Positions 24,479-37,800 of a stretch of DNA of 64,000 nucleotides are shown here, piece by piece. Below the pieces are notes generated by a model. It did no database searches. It was not told the DNA's origin and worked only from the letters and a program-made list of their open reading frames with translations. Position 1 is the stretch's first letter; every line of letters begins with the position of its first letter. A program made the translations under genes and the position numbers. This stretch comes from Eudromia elegans (taxonomy: Eukaryota > Chordata > Aves > Tinamiformes > Tinamidae). Where the stretch lies: contig PTEX01000231.1 in the NCBI GenBank assembly GCA_003342815.1, positions 648,711-712,710 of the forward strand, written 5' to 3'.

Positions 24479-24720
24479 AAGGACAGTATTAATCATGCAA
24501 GAGTGCTGAAAACTGTAGCCATGGCTGTCTGCGTGTCAGCTGTGAATCACTGCGTGGTTTTAACGAGGCAGGCTCCCGCTCAGGCTCAAGCACTCGTAGG
24601 TTCTGTACCCGCAGCAGCTACAGCCTGAAGCCTCTGTAGTTTTGCCTTGTTCTTTCTTAGCTCCGCCAGGATTCTCTGCAGAGCACCACGTAAAAAGGTG
24701 CTTCCTCCAGCAGGACTGAG

Positions 24721-24937
24721 CTCTTCTTTCTTTTCTTTTCCTTTCTTCTTTCTTCCTTTTGTTCATTTTAAATATATCCTCCAAACAGTTGGGAGAGTCA
24801 GATAGGTTAGGGAACCCCAATAGAGTCTTTTTCTTTAAAACTTTTGTTTGAAAAACAGAAAATGGGAGATTGTCGAATGTTGGTTCTTTAAGCAAGAACA
24901 AAAAGAAAGGAAAAAAAAGAAAGAAAAAGAAAAAAAA
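24721..24937. repeat. Polypyrimidine/polypurine inverted tracts
   Basis: A 40-base pure pyrimidine tract (24721-24760) is followed after about 140 bases by a 37-base pure purine tract (24901-24937). The two are largely complementary when inverted, so a hairpin or triplex could form. This may be simple-sequence coincidence. Confidence 0.6.
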
Positions 24938-26579
24938 CCCCAACCAAACAAACAGGAAAACTACTGCCATACTTGAGTATATCTGGAAAACATCTGTCTC
25001 CAAGATCCCTTCAAATTGACAAATTTGAGCTATGATGGAGCTGGTTGGGACATAGCATCGTATCTAGCACCTGTGTCACTAATATGTTTTTAGGTGATAT
25101 GTGGCGTGTAAAACTCGGATCTAGAAGTCTCATCAAATGATGCAGAATGGTCTAGTTTTTACCTAACATTTTTAAAACCTGGATTATGTTTTCATAGTTG
25201 GAAATCTAACCTTGAATGGCTAAAATATACATTTTCTAATGCCTAATATTATGTGCTGTTAAAGATGAGTCTACTAGAACTGAGAGAGTCAAAACACAGC
25301 TCTTTTGGAAGGAAAAAACCTCTAATGTGGAGACTAGCGATGGCTCTAACAGCTGCAGTGCCTGGTGCAGTAGACGGAGCTGCCAGGATTTTGCATCTTG
25401 CCGGATACCCTTCGGCAGACACAGAGGCCAGGGCCTCTCCTGGAAGAAGCAGATGGCAGAGAGGCACCTGCTGCATCCCTCCGAATTTCTGAGCAAGGGG
25501 AAATGCTCCTCAGTCACTGCTCTGATCTGCTACATCTGTGTAACTAGCGCCCGCCCAAGGGCTGTGCGCGTAAAAGAGGATGGGATTTAGCCCTCTAACT
25601 GGAAGTAGCAATTCTGTTAAGTCCTGTTCTGGTTGCCTTGCTTCCTTTTTAGCTTTCCTGCTCCTGCATTATTAATAGCGTAAAACAAGAGGCATATTTT
25701 TGCACCTAAGAGAGTGAAATTGAAGGAAATGTAATACGTGGAGATTAAAACCAGTACGGTCAGAAACTCTTTGTTTGCAAAAAACAAAACACACCCAGAA
25801 TTTTGCAGCTTTATGATGCTCCAATACATATAAAGATATCTGAAATTGTAAAGCAATTGCCCTAGAGAAATAATTTGTGCGATAGTATTAATTGGGAAAT
25901 ATGGACATTGCTAGTAGCCCAAAAAAAAAAAAAAAAAGAAAAAGGCAGATGGGTATTAGGTTGAAAGAGAAAGCAATTGCTTCATGAAGCCTGCACTCGT
26001 GATGAGGAACGCACTAGCATTTGATGCCCTAGGACAGGGGTACATATATTTGGGTTGGATTCCTATTGCTCCCTTTTCTACCTCCACATGCTGGGTCTTG
26101 GGAACACAGGGCGACAAGCGGTGAATTTCCAAGTGTTTCACATGCTCCTGTGCAGCTTCTGGAAACAGGCTGCGTCCTCATTTTGAATAGGTGTTTCTCT
26201 GGGCAACAGATGGAAAAACAAACCCGATACCTCAGAAAGGAGAAAACGAAGAGCTCGATGTTTTCAAAACTCCAGTGAACTTCTGAACCCCATTCACATG
26301 TGGATGCCGCTTTTTCCACTCGGGGCTGATAAATACCAGGGAAGACACGGCGCTTTCAGCTCTTCCTTACCCTTCTCAAAACAATCACTTGTCTAGAGCT
26401 TTCAGCCCAAAGCAGCTCAGGCAGCTCGTGCTTTTCCAGTTGCCAAAGCGCGAATCAAACCTTGACATTTGGATCAGTGGGACGCGAGTGCTGCAGTCTC
26501 AGTGAGTGTCTGTCTTTGGAGGGAACCGCTTAAGGAACTATAAACAGGAAGCAGCTGCTCTTGTAACCACTCCAAGGTT

Positions 26580-26930
26580 GGAGCGATTTTGGCCAGCGAG
26601 GCCGCCGAAGAGAAGGCGAAGCACGAGGCAACTCACCAGCGTCGCCCGGAGCTGCTGCTGCTGCTCACGCGGGCAGCGATGAGGAGGAAGCACCGGCCTG
26701 CGCGTCGGCGCGCGAGCATCGTCCACCTCGCCCAAGTGTCCTGTTCCTGCGCCTGAGTAACCGGCTCCCCGACGTGGCAAACAGCCCGCCTGGCCCTCGC
26801 TGCCGCTCACGAGACTGCGGCGATGCGAGTGCCGGGGCCTGCGCGCCTCGGCGTGGCCGTCATGGAAGACGTGAGGCTGGCGATGCTGGAGTTCATGGAC
26901 TGTCGTGTAACAGACCGGCCAAACAAAGGT
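26580..26930. other. Orphan CpG-rich patch
   Basis: A compact block of high GC with many CpG lies about 3 kb downstream of AMD1. The plus strand has a short open stretch around MEDVRLAMLEFMD (26863-26901); the minus strand has a 147-codon frame over the same block. Neither resembles a family I know. It could be an unmethylated regulatory island, an unannotated exon or a decayed retrocopy. Confidence 0.35.
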
Positions 26931-29847
26931 GGCAGTGCAGGAAAGTTCTGAGAACTGGATTGGAAAGGACAACATTTTCATACTGATGTCTTTCTCCTAA
27001 ACCTATAGTGATATGTACACACCATACATCTGTTTAACTGTTTTAAGTTTATACCAGTTGAAAGGACAGAGCTCAGAAAGCTCTTCCTTTAAATGTGCTC
27101 CGTTTTGCTGAAATACAAGGGCACACAACATGTGTATGACAATACAGCTCTCAAGCAGCAGAAGCAAGACTCTCCATGGCCTCATTCTTCCCTTTTTCTA
27201 AATAAGAGCTTGGTTATTGTAAGTACAGCGTGCAAGTAAGTCCCAGGTAATTATATTATTAACTTGAAAATTGGCCAAAACTTACTCTTTCCAGCAGTTC
27301 TTCCTTGGAGGCATGTCACGTACTGACAGTAAGGATCCGAATAGGATAAAAATTGTTCATCATCTCAGAACAGCCAAGACCGGCCTGAACCATGAGAATG
27401 GGAAATAACACAGGACTGGGACAGCACCAGTACTTGCACAGCGTGAAGGGAAACACAAATCAATGCGCTGGGCAGCTTTCACAACGCAGCCTGCGGTTGG
27501 AAGCTGAGGGAGCAATGTCTGGGGAAAGGTGCGCTGTGCTTCAGTCCCACAGGCTTTCCGACAACAGCCTCTCTTCCAAGCACTTGTCTGTAGGTGCATT
27601 TGCACTGTGGGTGCACAGTCATCTGAATTAGTGATATACGTACATACGTATATTAAGATGAATGTCTTTAACGTGCCAAGATCCTCTGCATTCCTTACAC
27701 ACAGATCTCCTTTGCTTATAGTTCCACATATGTGAGTCAGAGAAGTTTCTCTGCTTTCATTCACTCTCTTACTCAGCTGTCATTCCCACATCTTCCTGGG
27801 AAGTGAGTAGGTCATCACTAAACTATCCCGGTTCCTTCTAGGCTTAGGTCACAAGCATCCATCTCCTCTGACACTTTAGGAGGCTTTGGATTATCATGTC
27901 TGTATTTGGCAGTACAGCTCAGGGTAAAACACAATGCTGAGGCCATTCTCCCGACGTGCTTCCAAGCCTCAAGCCTTCAGTGCCATTGCTTCTGGGAAGA
28001 GGCCCTGGGGAAACCGAGGGAAGTCTGGGGAAACAGAGAAGGCAGCAGAAAACCCACCCATTCATTGAACATTTCTCTGTCAAGAGGTATCCTGCGCCAT
28101 GAAGGAAGGAGCCGTAATCCACCAGCTACCTCCCCCTTCTGGAGCTGTCCCACAGCGCTCTTGTTTTACTGGGATAGTGCAGCTCCTGGCACGGATCCTC
28201 AGCTGTGAGGTATGGGGGAGGGCAACCCGCCACAGATACCCCTGGAGCTCTTCCTAGGCATGCAGCCATTACAGAGGCACACAAAAGCCTCCATGGGTAC
28301 AGCGACCCCAGCTACGGGAAAGGCAGGGAACAGGGCAGAGCTCCCAGGCAGAGACACAGGCAAGGCTGAAGTACTCACCCTCCCGCAACCTCAGTCTTCG
28401 CCCAAGCCACCTTGGCCAGTGGGGAGCCCACGCTCCTTGGCCAGTGGGTAGGAACTGCTCCAGCCTGGCACATACAAGCCCCTGTGCTGCACCAGCAGGT
28501 ACAGGAGGACAGACAAGCCAGAAACCTCTTTCCATTCATTTTCCACCCCAACTCAGAGTTGCTGTTAAGCTGAGTTTTGATCAAGAGCAAAACCAAGGTT
28601 GACCTGTCTTCCACTCTGCCCCCTACCAGGGACATCCCTACCTCCTCTTCCCCAGCTACTCCTTTTCCTGCAAGTGATAATTGCCCCTTTTGAGTATCTG
28701 CATTAACATGGAGCCTTGCTTCCACCGGACTATCAAAAATAGAGATTGGGCTACCAGGTTTTGCCTTTTTACTCATTTGCATTGTGGAATGACCCAAAGA
28801 TCCTAGTTTGTTGTGTTACTAACACATCCTTGTGAATGGTGCTAAGTGGAAAATGTGCACATTAAAATTACTTGGCTGAAAGTATGGTGTTGTCTGGCCC
28901 TTTCAGGAAAAGTGATCAAAAATAGGAAAACTTCACATTAACTATGAGTGCCTAAAACAGCCTACAGCCTAAAAATAACCTTTCGTTTAGTGAGGACAAA
29001 TTTTGAGGTAAGTTGCCCCTAACTAGTTTAACTCTGACAAGACCTTGTCACTACAGGAATTTCCTACCAGAAAATCCAATTGGACTTTTCCAATAGCTGT
29101 GGAAGAGCCTAAGCACGCAGAAGGTACCTGTTAGCATTCAAAGAATTTCAGAGATCTGGCACTGCAGAATGGGTCCCAGGTGATTAGTGCAACGTGGATT
29201 CACAGAATAACAGCAACAGAAGTCTTTAACACTGACTCGCAAGCACCCCTACTTCTGTGATTTGGGAGGGAATATCTGCTCCGAACCAGCTATTCCTATA
29301 CGACTATTCATAAAGGACTGAGGAAGCTTCAGAGGTGGTGGCTGCATCTACTCAGCACTGAGACTCAACCCCTAACCTCCAGGAGAGTGCACGGTCAGGT
29401 TTTGTAATACTGAAGGAAGGCTGCACAAGACTTGAACTCATTCAGTCTAACCTCTAGTTCCACACCTACATGCACATCAGTTTAGTAGGCAAGACCCAGA
29501 GAAGAAAGGGTTGTCCAAATTAAGAGGAATATTTTAAGTGTTTAAGCTGTATTTCTTCCACAGCACTAAAGACAGAGCAGATATCAATCTTTCCTGTGGG
29601 TGTTCCATTTAGACAAATATTTTCAGCCTGAGAAGCAACTTGTATTTTCATTTGGCTTCTTTTGATGCACATCTCATTTTAAGCTTTCAGCATGTTAACA
29701 ATAAAGATGCCTCCTCTATAAAGGCAAAGCAAGTTTAGTTACAGAAGTAGTTTAGGTCAATGAATAAACAGATCTAATTCAGAATTAAACCCAGCTGTAC
29801 AAAGAGCAAGATAGGTAAAATTGCTAGATCAAACAATTTAAGCAAAC

Positions 29848-29853
29848 TTTTAT
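29848..29853 (-). terminator. AMD1 distal poly(A) signal AATAAA
   Basis: Plus-strand TTTATT, about 2.0 kb after the AMD1 stop codon, with T-rich minus-strand sequence following. Confidence 0.6.
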
Positions 29854-30509
29854 TGAAGCATTAAGTTGTGGTACAGATTTTTAAATGATCAAAGTCTAAC
29901 ATCACAGAAATTATAAACACCGTACTCCCCCCATCCTGATCACCCTAGATAGTTCAATCCGTTCAACAGCTTTCATTTCATAGCCGAGGCTTATGCTTCT
30001 ATTCACAAATGTGTATTACGTGGAAAGGGATCTTCAGTCTACTTAAAGGACCTCTCAAGCCAACAAATGTCAGATCATTTGGGACACTGCTTAAGAACAA
30101 AAACCACTGAAATATTGGTCCTCAGTATTAATACCAAAAAGCGTTAGTGCCATTTACAGCATAACTGATAACATTGTTAAAGAACTTCAATCAACAATAT
30201 GCTTTTAAAAAAAAAAAATCAAAAGTGTTCCAACCACTTGATTTCTAACCAAGCAGACTTCAGTTTAGAAGCACTAAAAAAGTGCTTCATTTATAAATAA
30301 GGAAGGAACAAAACAACCATTGCGTCAACCCAGAAAGAGAGTCAAAACATTGAAAGGACAAGAGGAAGAAAAGCTCAGTTTTATAGTTATCAACTTGCTG
30401 GTCTCACACCTGTTAAAGTCCCCCAGTATTTGCAAACATAGCTGAAAGTTTGCCAGCTCTTCAAAGCCTGCATTTTAGTCAATATCCATTAAAGTGACTT
30501 TTAATCACA

Positions 30510-30515
30510 TTTATT
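30510..30515 (-). terminator. AMD1 possible proximal poly(A) signal AATAAA
   Basis: A second canonical hexamer about 1.3 kb after the stop codon. Its use would shorten the 3' UTR by about 0.66 kb while keeping the tail. Confidence 0.4.
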
Positions 30516-31471
30516 CATGTTCTATGAATAGCATTCTACTTCACTTCTGCCCAGGTGTCCCAGACAGTTTGTGTTCTATGCCTGCACTTAATGCCCTCAA
30601 GTCACAGTAAGAGGAACCACTGCATTAATTAGGAGGAAAAAACAGATGAAGTCACAACACTCAAATACAACATAAGTCACATGCACAACAATGTCACAGG
30701 ACTGTCACAAGTTAGAGGCATTAGCTTTGCTTGGAACAACAAAATGAAGTGACACTGGACCAGTTTAGTCTTTTTACAGTTAGAAGTGGCAACTTGTAAG
30801 TTTTAACTGAGAAGAATTCAAAACGCTCAAACCTATCCAGCCTGGCAAACTCTACTCTTGCTAGACCTACCTGCCAGCACTTAAGAGTACCTTTTTTTCC
30901 CTTCCCCTCTCAAATACATAAATGGTGCCTAGGAAAGATGTTTGCTGCCAATATGAATTTGCACTTTGCAAAGCTGTCACTCAACTATGCCAAAGCACTT
31001 GTGCCCTGACTCAGCTCTCCCTCTCTGTCTTGGGCCTTCTTCAAATTCTGCCATTGTGTAGCAGTGTGACAGCTTGGGGGTACAGACAGATAAATGAGCA
31101 TTAAGCTAAGATGAAATTTAACCTGCACAAATATCTATACCCAAGTTGAAGGGTGAAAGGCTGATGCATTTGCCCAGTGCTATAGTATAGCTGAACAAAC
31201 TCCTGGAAGCTTGACAAGACCATGACAAAAGTCAGCGATTAAAAAAAGAACAAAAAAAAATTAAAACCCACCACCTGTAGTAGCAAAACAATTTCTAACT
31301 GAGTAAGTGAAAGAACCTTCGCCAACCATGAAAGTGTTAATTACGAATCAGTTTCATTAGAAATCATACACGTCTGTCAAAAACTGTTTTAGACTGAAAT
31401 CACAATAATAGATGAAAACACCGGTGACAATTTAACAGAACTGTCCCAGTGAGTCGGGTTGAGGCTGATAT

Positions 31472-31849
31472 CTAATGAGGACGAAAGCCTTGTCTGTGGG
31501 GAATTTTTGGTGATACCTGGAGAAAAACTATGCTGTGTTTAATTCTACCTGATTCATTTTTACATGTGTTGTAAAGTTTCATACAGTAAGATTTTTCTAC
31601 ATGCACTTCAATTTCACAGCAAGAGTGGCATAGAGTACCTAAACACAGAAGAGAGCATTCATGCAAGATATCTAACTCCTGGATATAATAATGCATACAA
31701 TTCAAAATGGTTATACTATGATTACACCTAGGGCTTTCCACAACTACGAGGTGGTGGGAGTGGAAAGCATGGCCCCCTGAATCATCAACTAGAAAGCAAC
31801 CACCACCTCCTATACGGGATCTCCTTTTGCGTTTTTTCTTCATTCTTAA
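31472..31849 (-). CDS. AMD1: AMD1 in-frame C-terminal tail (stop-codon readthrough extension)
   Basis: After the UGA at 31850-31852 the same frame stays open for 125 codons, starting LRMKKKRKRRSRIGGGG and ending SPKIPHRQGFRPH before the next stop at 31472-31474. I recall that vertebrate AMD1 mRNAs carry such a conserved extension of about 127 codons in human. Rare readthrough lets ribosomes enter it, they stall near its end, and the queue that builds up limits how many proteins one mRNA yields. The ending here matches my memory of the human tail. The extension is basic at its start and rich in His and Cys, unlike the enzyme. It is not an independent gene: the in-frame ATG at 31841-31843 lies six bases past the stop. 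The open frame and its phase are seen directly; the function is family knowledge. Confidence 0.8.
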   Translation of the reverse strand, partial: LRMKKKRKRRSRIGGGGCFLVDDSGGHAFHSHHLVVVESPRCNHSITILNCMHYYIQELDILHECSLLCLGTLCHSCCEIEVHVEKSYCMKLYNTCKNESGRIKHSIVFLQVSPKIPHRQGFRPH

Positions 31850-34800
31850 TCAACTGTGCTGTTGCTGGCGATTCTTTGTAAAACTGGTAAAAACAAAGTT
31901 GTAATCACTGAATTGGGCAATCTGGTGATCAAGACGTTTAAACCCTTCAATCTTCTGGGCAGAAGAAAACACTGTACGACACTTAGAGCTCTAGAAAATA
32001 AGAAGTGAAATTTAAGTTTTCAATCTTAGCATTAAGACAGAGATAGATTAATGCAATAAGTATAGTAAGTAAGGGGTACTATTACCAACACTCTCCAAAT
32101 TCTTGCATGAAAGTGCTGCAGGAAGCTTCAATCCCAAGCACTAAAGCTCCTTAACTACTCGACCGCTTTTCTATCAGTTATTGGATGGTAGCATCATTAT
32201 TAACAGCCATGCTTCTACAACTGACAGCTGTGGCCAGGTCAAGGCAAGGAACTGATGCCTACACAAATATTCCAATTACTTTCTATGAAGCTTGAATTAG
32301 CCTATCTTCATAATATTTTCAGCTTTTCCCTCAAGATCAGTCAAAAAACTCATATTACCAAGTAGCTACCATCCAAATTTAGAGGAAAACTAGAAAAAGT
32401 TGATACTCAACTGAGAAGAATCTTCATCATCCTTTTGTTTGTGTACTTGCAAACTTGACCTGAGGAGCTGACACACTGACTTTTTGCATAACTGCAAACT
32501 CACCTGGTTAACAAACAAGGTTGTCACAAATTTTCCTGGCTTGAAAACCTCTACAACTTTTCTAATCAGATCATCATAAGAGGTTTGACTTATGTTTGTT
32601 TCAAAACTAACGTAAGAAAACTCTGGTTCTGGAGTGATGTGAATAGTCCAATAAGTTCCCTGACAAAAAAAAAAGAAAAAAGATCATTAGCACCAATTAA
32701 ATTTTAAACTTAATATGACTAGTCAGTAAGTGTAGAACTTACATCCGATTTCATCCCATTCATTGAATACCCACAAGGATTGAACATTGTAGCATCAATA
32801 ACAGAACCTGGTATCAGGTCACGAATTCCACTCATCTGAAAGAGAAGTTAAAATTATAGCACTGAATTTATCATGCATCCTTTCACTTATTTCTACAGGC
32901 AACTCAAAGGCAGAATGAACACAGATTTAAGAGACAGGACATCAGATTTCTTTTGATAGGAGGGAAGTCAGTTTGACATCAATTTGTACCACTAAATAAG
33001 CTTGCTTGGCATACTGCCACTTACCCTAGTGGCTGACTGCTCAGTTCTGTTGGTTACCAGATACTTCAGTACCTGGTCCAGAACGAAACTGCAAATCCTC
33101 TAGAGAGCACAGTTTTGAGTTTCTAATAAATAATTTTTCTTGCAACTGAAGCGAGAGAGCTTCTGTGCAATCACTGTCCACAAGATGAATGAAGGCTGTT
33201 TACATTTGCTATGAAGCATAAGCAGACTTCCCTATACTCTTAAGAGTAATTCTAAGCATTTTGATCTCACGTACAGTACTTGAGCTACAGCCAAAGCTTT
33301 ACAGCAAGTACAGCAGTGAGAATCAAAGCATGGAGCAGGAAACAGGATGACTCACTGTACTTGTCAGTGAGATTTGTTCACATAGGACAAACTTCTATGA
33401 AGTTTGTGAAGAAATGAGACAAAGTTGGGCCTGTCAAGTTTTGCTTATTCCTTAAAACTCCCCCTGACAACTAAATTACATCTAAATTACATTTTCCCTA
33501 CAATCTAAACCATCAAAATGATATAACCCCATCCTCTGACTTAACCATCAATTTGATAATGAATGATAAAAGAATAAAGTTATGCTCTGTATAAACCTTA
33601 CTTCTTGTAATCTCCCTCTTTCCATGGAAATACCTAAATGACTGAATTACTGCTCATCCACTTTCCAGAAGAGTCAACATCCAATCACTAAAGCATTGTT
33701 CCTTTCAACAGATTAAAGTAGTAACACAATAAATGTTAACTTTTGTTTCCCCTTAATCTTCTAAAGTCAAGAACATTTTATCCCTCAAAATTCCAAAATG
33801 TCAATCTAACACTTTATGAAGTCTCTTCTGCCACAAAATAAAGCTTATATTAAAAGCTAAGCAAGGCATTTACTTTCCCAATATCCATATCCACCACTCC
33901 CAAAATATTTAGTCTTCAAGCAAACATACACGAGTGACATCATTTGCAGTAACACCATCTTTCATGTAGAACTGGTCCATAACTACTGGGTCAAGCTCGC
34001 TCATCAGAATTTCCAGTGTCTGATCAGGCTGACTGGATATCCGACTCTCTGGGAAATCCAGGGTGTACAGGTACCTACAGAAAGCACAAGTGACTTCTGT
34101 AATAAATACTAGCAGCAGCAGGTCAAGCTGCACCCAAAGACTTCCAAGTCTTCACATACATACCAGCAATCAGAATTCATACGTCCCATGCAATAAGCTG
34201 CTCCATCTAGTCAAGACAAAAAGGTCTCAAGTTAATACACCACAGCTGATCCTTTAAATATAAAGCAAGGTCAATACTTTATATAAAGACAATGCAAGTC
34301 ATGCACAGAACATTTTAAGAGGTTTACTGATACAGTTAATATCTGTACCAAATAAGCATACATTTAACTTAAAATATTATCCCAGCTCAGAACCCACCAT
34401 GAAGATACTCAGATAACAGCTCAGCTTTAACTATGCACAGATAGAAAGCCTAGCACCTCAAAAATTCAAGCATCTACTTAAGATTTTGGGCATTTATTTC
34501 AAATCTTTCAGATTATTTGAATCTTTGTATTATTTCAGTTTTATACATTTTATACATTTTTTCAAATTCACTATTTAGTAGAGTGATTCTGAGCAGAATT
34601 CCACTGGATTCTCACTTATTTACCACATACCACAGAATTGTGCAGAATATCTCTGTGTCAAGGGATTGCGTTAAGCTTAGTTTCTGATGTAAAGTTTCAT
34701 CTTAACAAAACAGTGCCAAAATCCAGAAAATCACATACAGCTTTTCACTCTTATGTGCTGGCTGTGAAGCTCCCAAGGACTGCTGTGTGGCCTTGCACTC

Positions 34801-37800
34801 AGAATGTACAGTGCATTACTTGTCACTCCTAACTTTACACAAATACTTAATACAGCTATACAACTGCACTGAAGTTTCACAGACTTACTTGGGAAAATTT
34901 CATTAAGAAACTCTACTTCTTCCTGGAAATTCCTATGTGGGTACTCCTGGTGGGAAGGCTTCATGAAATTCTTACGCGAATAAAAGAAGCTCTAAAAAAA
35001 CCAAAACCACACACACCTTAGATATTGAAAATAGATACTAGTTTTGAAGCCCCAAATCATACTAAATACTCCTATCTTCTAGACATTTCCTAAAGCTTTC
35101 TCAGGACATTCTTTCCCTCTAAGAACACTGAACCCTGTAATTTATCTTCCACAACATCTTCCAGAGTCATATAGCTTAATTTATGAGCTGCAGATGCTTT
35201 CAAATTTGTTTTCCACAAGACAACACCAGTAACTTCAGCACTGATAACCTGGGCAGATGGAAATCTTCCGCCCTTAAGTAGCTTTATGCAATGCAGTCAC
35301 ATTTGTAAATTAGCATATTTTAAAAGGCAAACAGAAAGCTACACTCTGTAGCAGAGTAAACAACCTTATATATAAACTTCTTACAGAAACCACAAATAAA
35401 GGAAGCCTCATAAAACAGTCTAGGCATTTTAAGGAAGATCTGGCTTTTTGGTACCTTACCTGAATTGAGTCAAACCCACTGTACTCCCTAGCAAGCTCCA
35501 ACAGGGGAACCAGTGCTTGCAGTAAGAGGGTGGTACCACACGTCTTCAAAATGAAACGTCTCTTGGAGACAAACATGCTACTCTCACTGATAAAAAAAAA
35601 AATAGTTAACAATGAGATGTGCTTTCTAAAAAAGAAATTAGGAAATAATGGTCATATCTTAGTTTTAATCCCAGCCAAATTTAAGTGAACATTCAGACTG
35701 TAACACAGTCTCAATGCACTTGCAAAGAGTACCTATCAGATGAGTAAGTTCCCGCCAACATTGTCAAGTATTACTCTGATCTAATCTTCAGGACTATGGA
35801 TACTTGGCACTTTTGAACTCCATTTCAACACATGCCTGACGCTTGCATCTAACCCAGTTTTAAGTCAGATAATTCACCTAAGGCTTATGGTCTCATACTC
35901 AAAGGTCTATCAGCAAGGATGCAAAATTGAATGCAACTCTAAGGCAAGAATATGGTCCTGGCTCAATGAAAGTTTCAGCAGCAGCTCTACAGCTGTGGTT
36001 TAGTCTGCTGACACTGCCTTTGAATGAAGTACATATACACAAATCAATGGAAACAGCTTAAAATAACTAACTTCAGACTTTATATCAGTGTTAACACAAG
36101 TTTAGCAGTAGCTGTCAAAGAAAGCTGTTTGAACAGACACTTTGCACACATTTTCAATATGTTTCAGACAATACCAGCAGTATACTGCATTCATTACAAA
36201 ATTATCTTTGACTTAAAGAGCTTTCCATACTCTATTACCCTTCAGTTGAAGCAGCTTTATCCTCTCTTCAGTGTACTGGATGATACCTAAGCTAGCAAGA
36301 CAGCAGAACAAATCTCTGCTGTTCAGAAAATAAACAGCTGCTCTAGCTGCAAGTGTGATACTGCAGTTAGCACAACACAGAAAAGAAGGACTGCATGCTT
36401 TATATTACCTCAAACTATTCTAGAAACAAAAATACTGCTAAGCAGGTATACAACACAGACAAGCCCACAGTTTTCTTTGCTGCAGAACATGGTCTTAGGC
36501 ATGACAACTTTCTCAGCTAAAAAAGCTGATGAGAGTATCAACTTCCTCCCCACCTCCAATTCCCCTGAATGGCTGGTGGCATCTTTCAGGTAAGCTGACC
36601 ACTGCAAAGTGATAAATCAGCACCTCTCCATAGGAAAAGGACTTCTCACTAAGAGATTAGAATTTCAGCAATATAATATGCCCTTATGCATTAGAATTTA
36701 GGCATACAGTCTTTTTGTAAATCTTTTTGTAAAGTATATTTAACTATCTATCAAATTCAGTGAGATTGTAGTTAATATTGCATCCAGAAAACTTGCACAC
36801 CAAATGACTGAGCAATGGAAACGACAGTCTATCCCAGATATTAACTCAGTTTGGAATGCTATTTAAAAAGTATCTAATTTACTACATAGTTAACTAGTTA
36901 CATTCCAATTATGTTTAAAAGTATGAATCTGGGGGGAAAACAGGATTCAGCAGGCTGACTAGCTTGCTCTTACTTCAAGTTTGCCATCAAAAGCTTTCAA
37001 ATACACAAAGTTACAGAAGTTTTACAGAAGCTTTAGTTTTTTAATATGAAATAAAGCAGAGAACACTCATGTCTCTGTAAAGGTCAGAAAAAAAAAATAT
37101 TTTCCCACATGAAAAATATATGTCAAAAGCTGTTTGTCCAACTCTGCTAAATGAGACAACAGAATACAAGGTCTCTGAAAAACTATATTTACGGATGTCC
37201 TCAGCTTAAAGTTACTCCATCCGATTATAATATTCAGAATTGCAAAGTCCATCTACATAGCCTTTGCTGATCCAAAATACTTCCATGCACTATGATGCTG
37301 AAGTAATAGTATTTAAAAAAAAAAAAAAGAAAAAAAAACTTAATTGGGGAAGTCATCACACAGCAAAATCCAACAATCTGTTAATAGGACTTATGTATCA
37401 GGCACAAAAGCACTATGGCCCTGTCCTTAATCTTTTAATTAAGGACAAATATTAATAATTATGAAGACACTTCTGTTGATGAACAGTGTGAGAGCATTAT
37501 AAATAGCAGACCTAGCAAGCTGTCATCATTTTAACAGAGCAGGATTTGCACAATCCAAGAGTTTTAGCCAAATGGATCTCGCACCATTTCATTTTTTTTA
37601 CTTACTTAAGACTAAAAAAAATAAGCTATTGACTTACCTGAGTACATAAGCTTCCTGTTTGTCAGTTTTTGTCACACTTATGATCAAACAATGCACATTC
37701 TCCAGAAGTTTGTCCCACTCAATCCTATAAAGAAGTTTAATCATGAGTACAAACAGTTAGGATTTTGCCTAGATAGATAAATGACGTTCTGTTGCAAAAC

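Larger units (their letters stand above)
13691..29830. other. AMD1-GTF3C6 intergenic region
   Basis: About 16 kb without a supportable protein gene. It holds two CR1 fragments, the minisatellite, the R/Y tract pair and a poly(A) stretch at about 25921-25937. GC- and CpG-rich islands lie at roughly 14.1-15.5, 18.6-19.0, 21.4-21.6, 23.7-23.9 and 26.6-26.9 kb. The longest open frames (up to 200 codons) fall in these GC-rich parts, as expected when stop codons are rare, and show no known family motifs. Confidence 0.6.
29830..31849 (-). other. AMD1 3' UTR (includes readthrough tail)
   Basis: About 2 kb of AT-rich sequence from the stop codon to the distal AATAAA. With a ~0.4 kb leader and a ~1.0 kb CDS it predicts an mRNA near 3.4 kb, in line with the long AMD1 mRNA of mammals. 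The first 378 bases are the in-frame tail, described separately. Confidence 0.7.
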
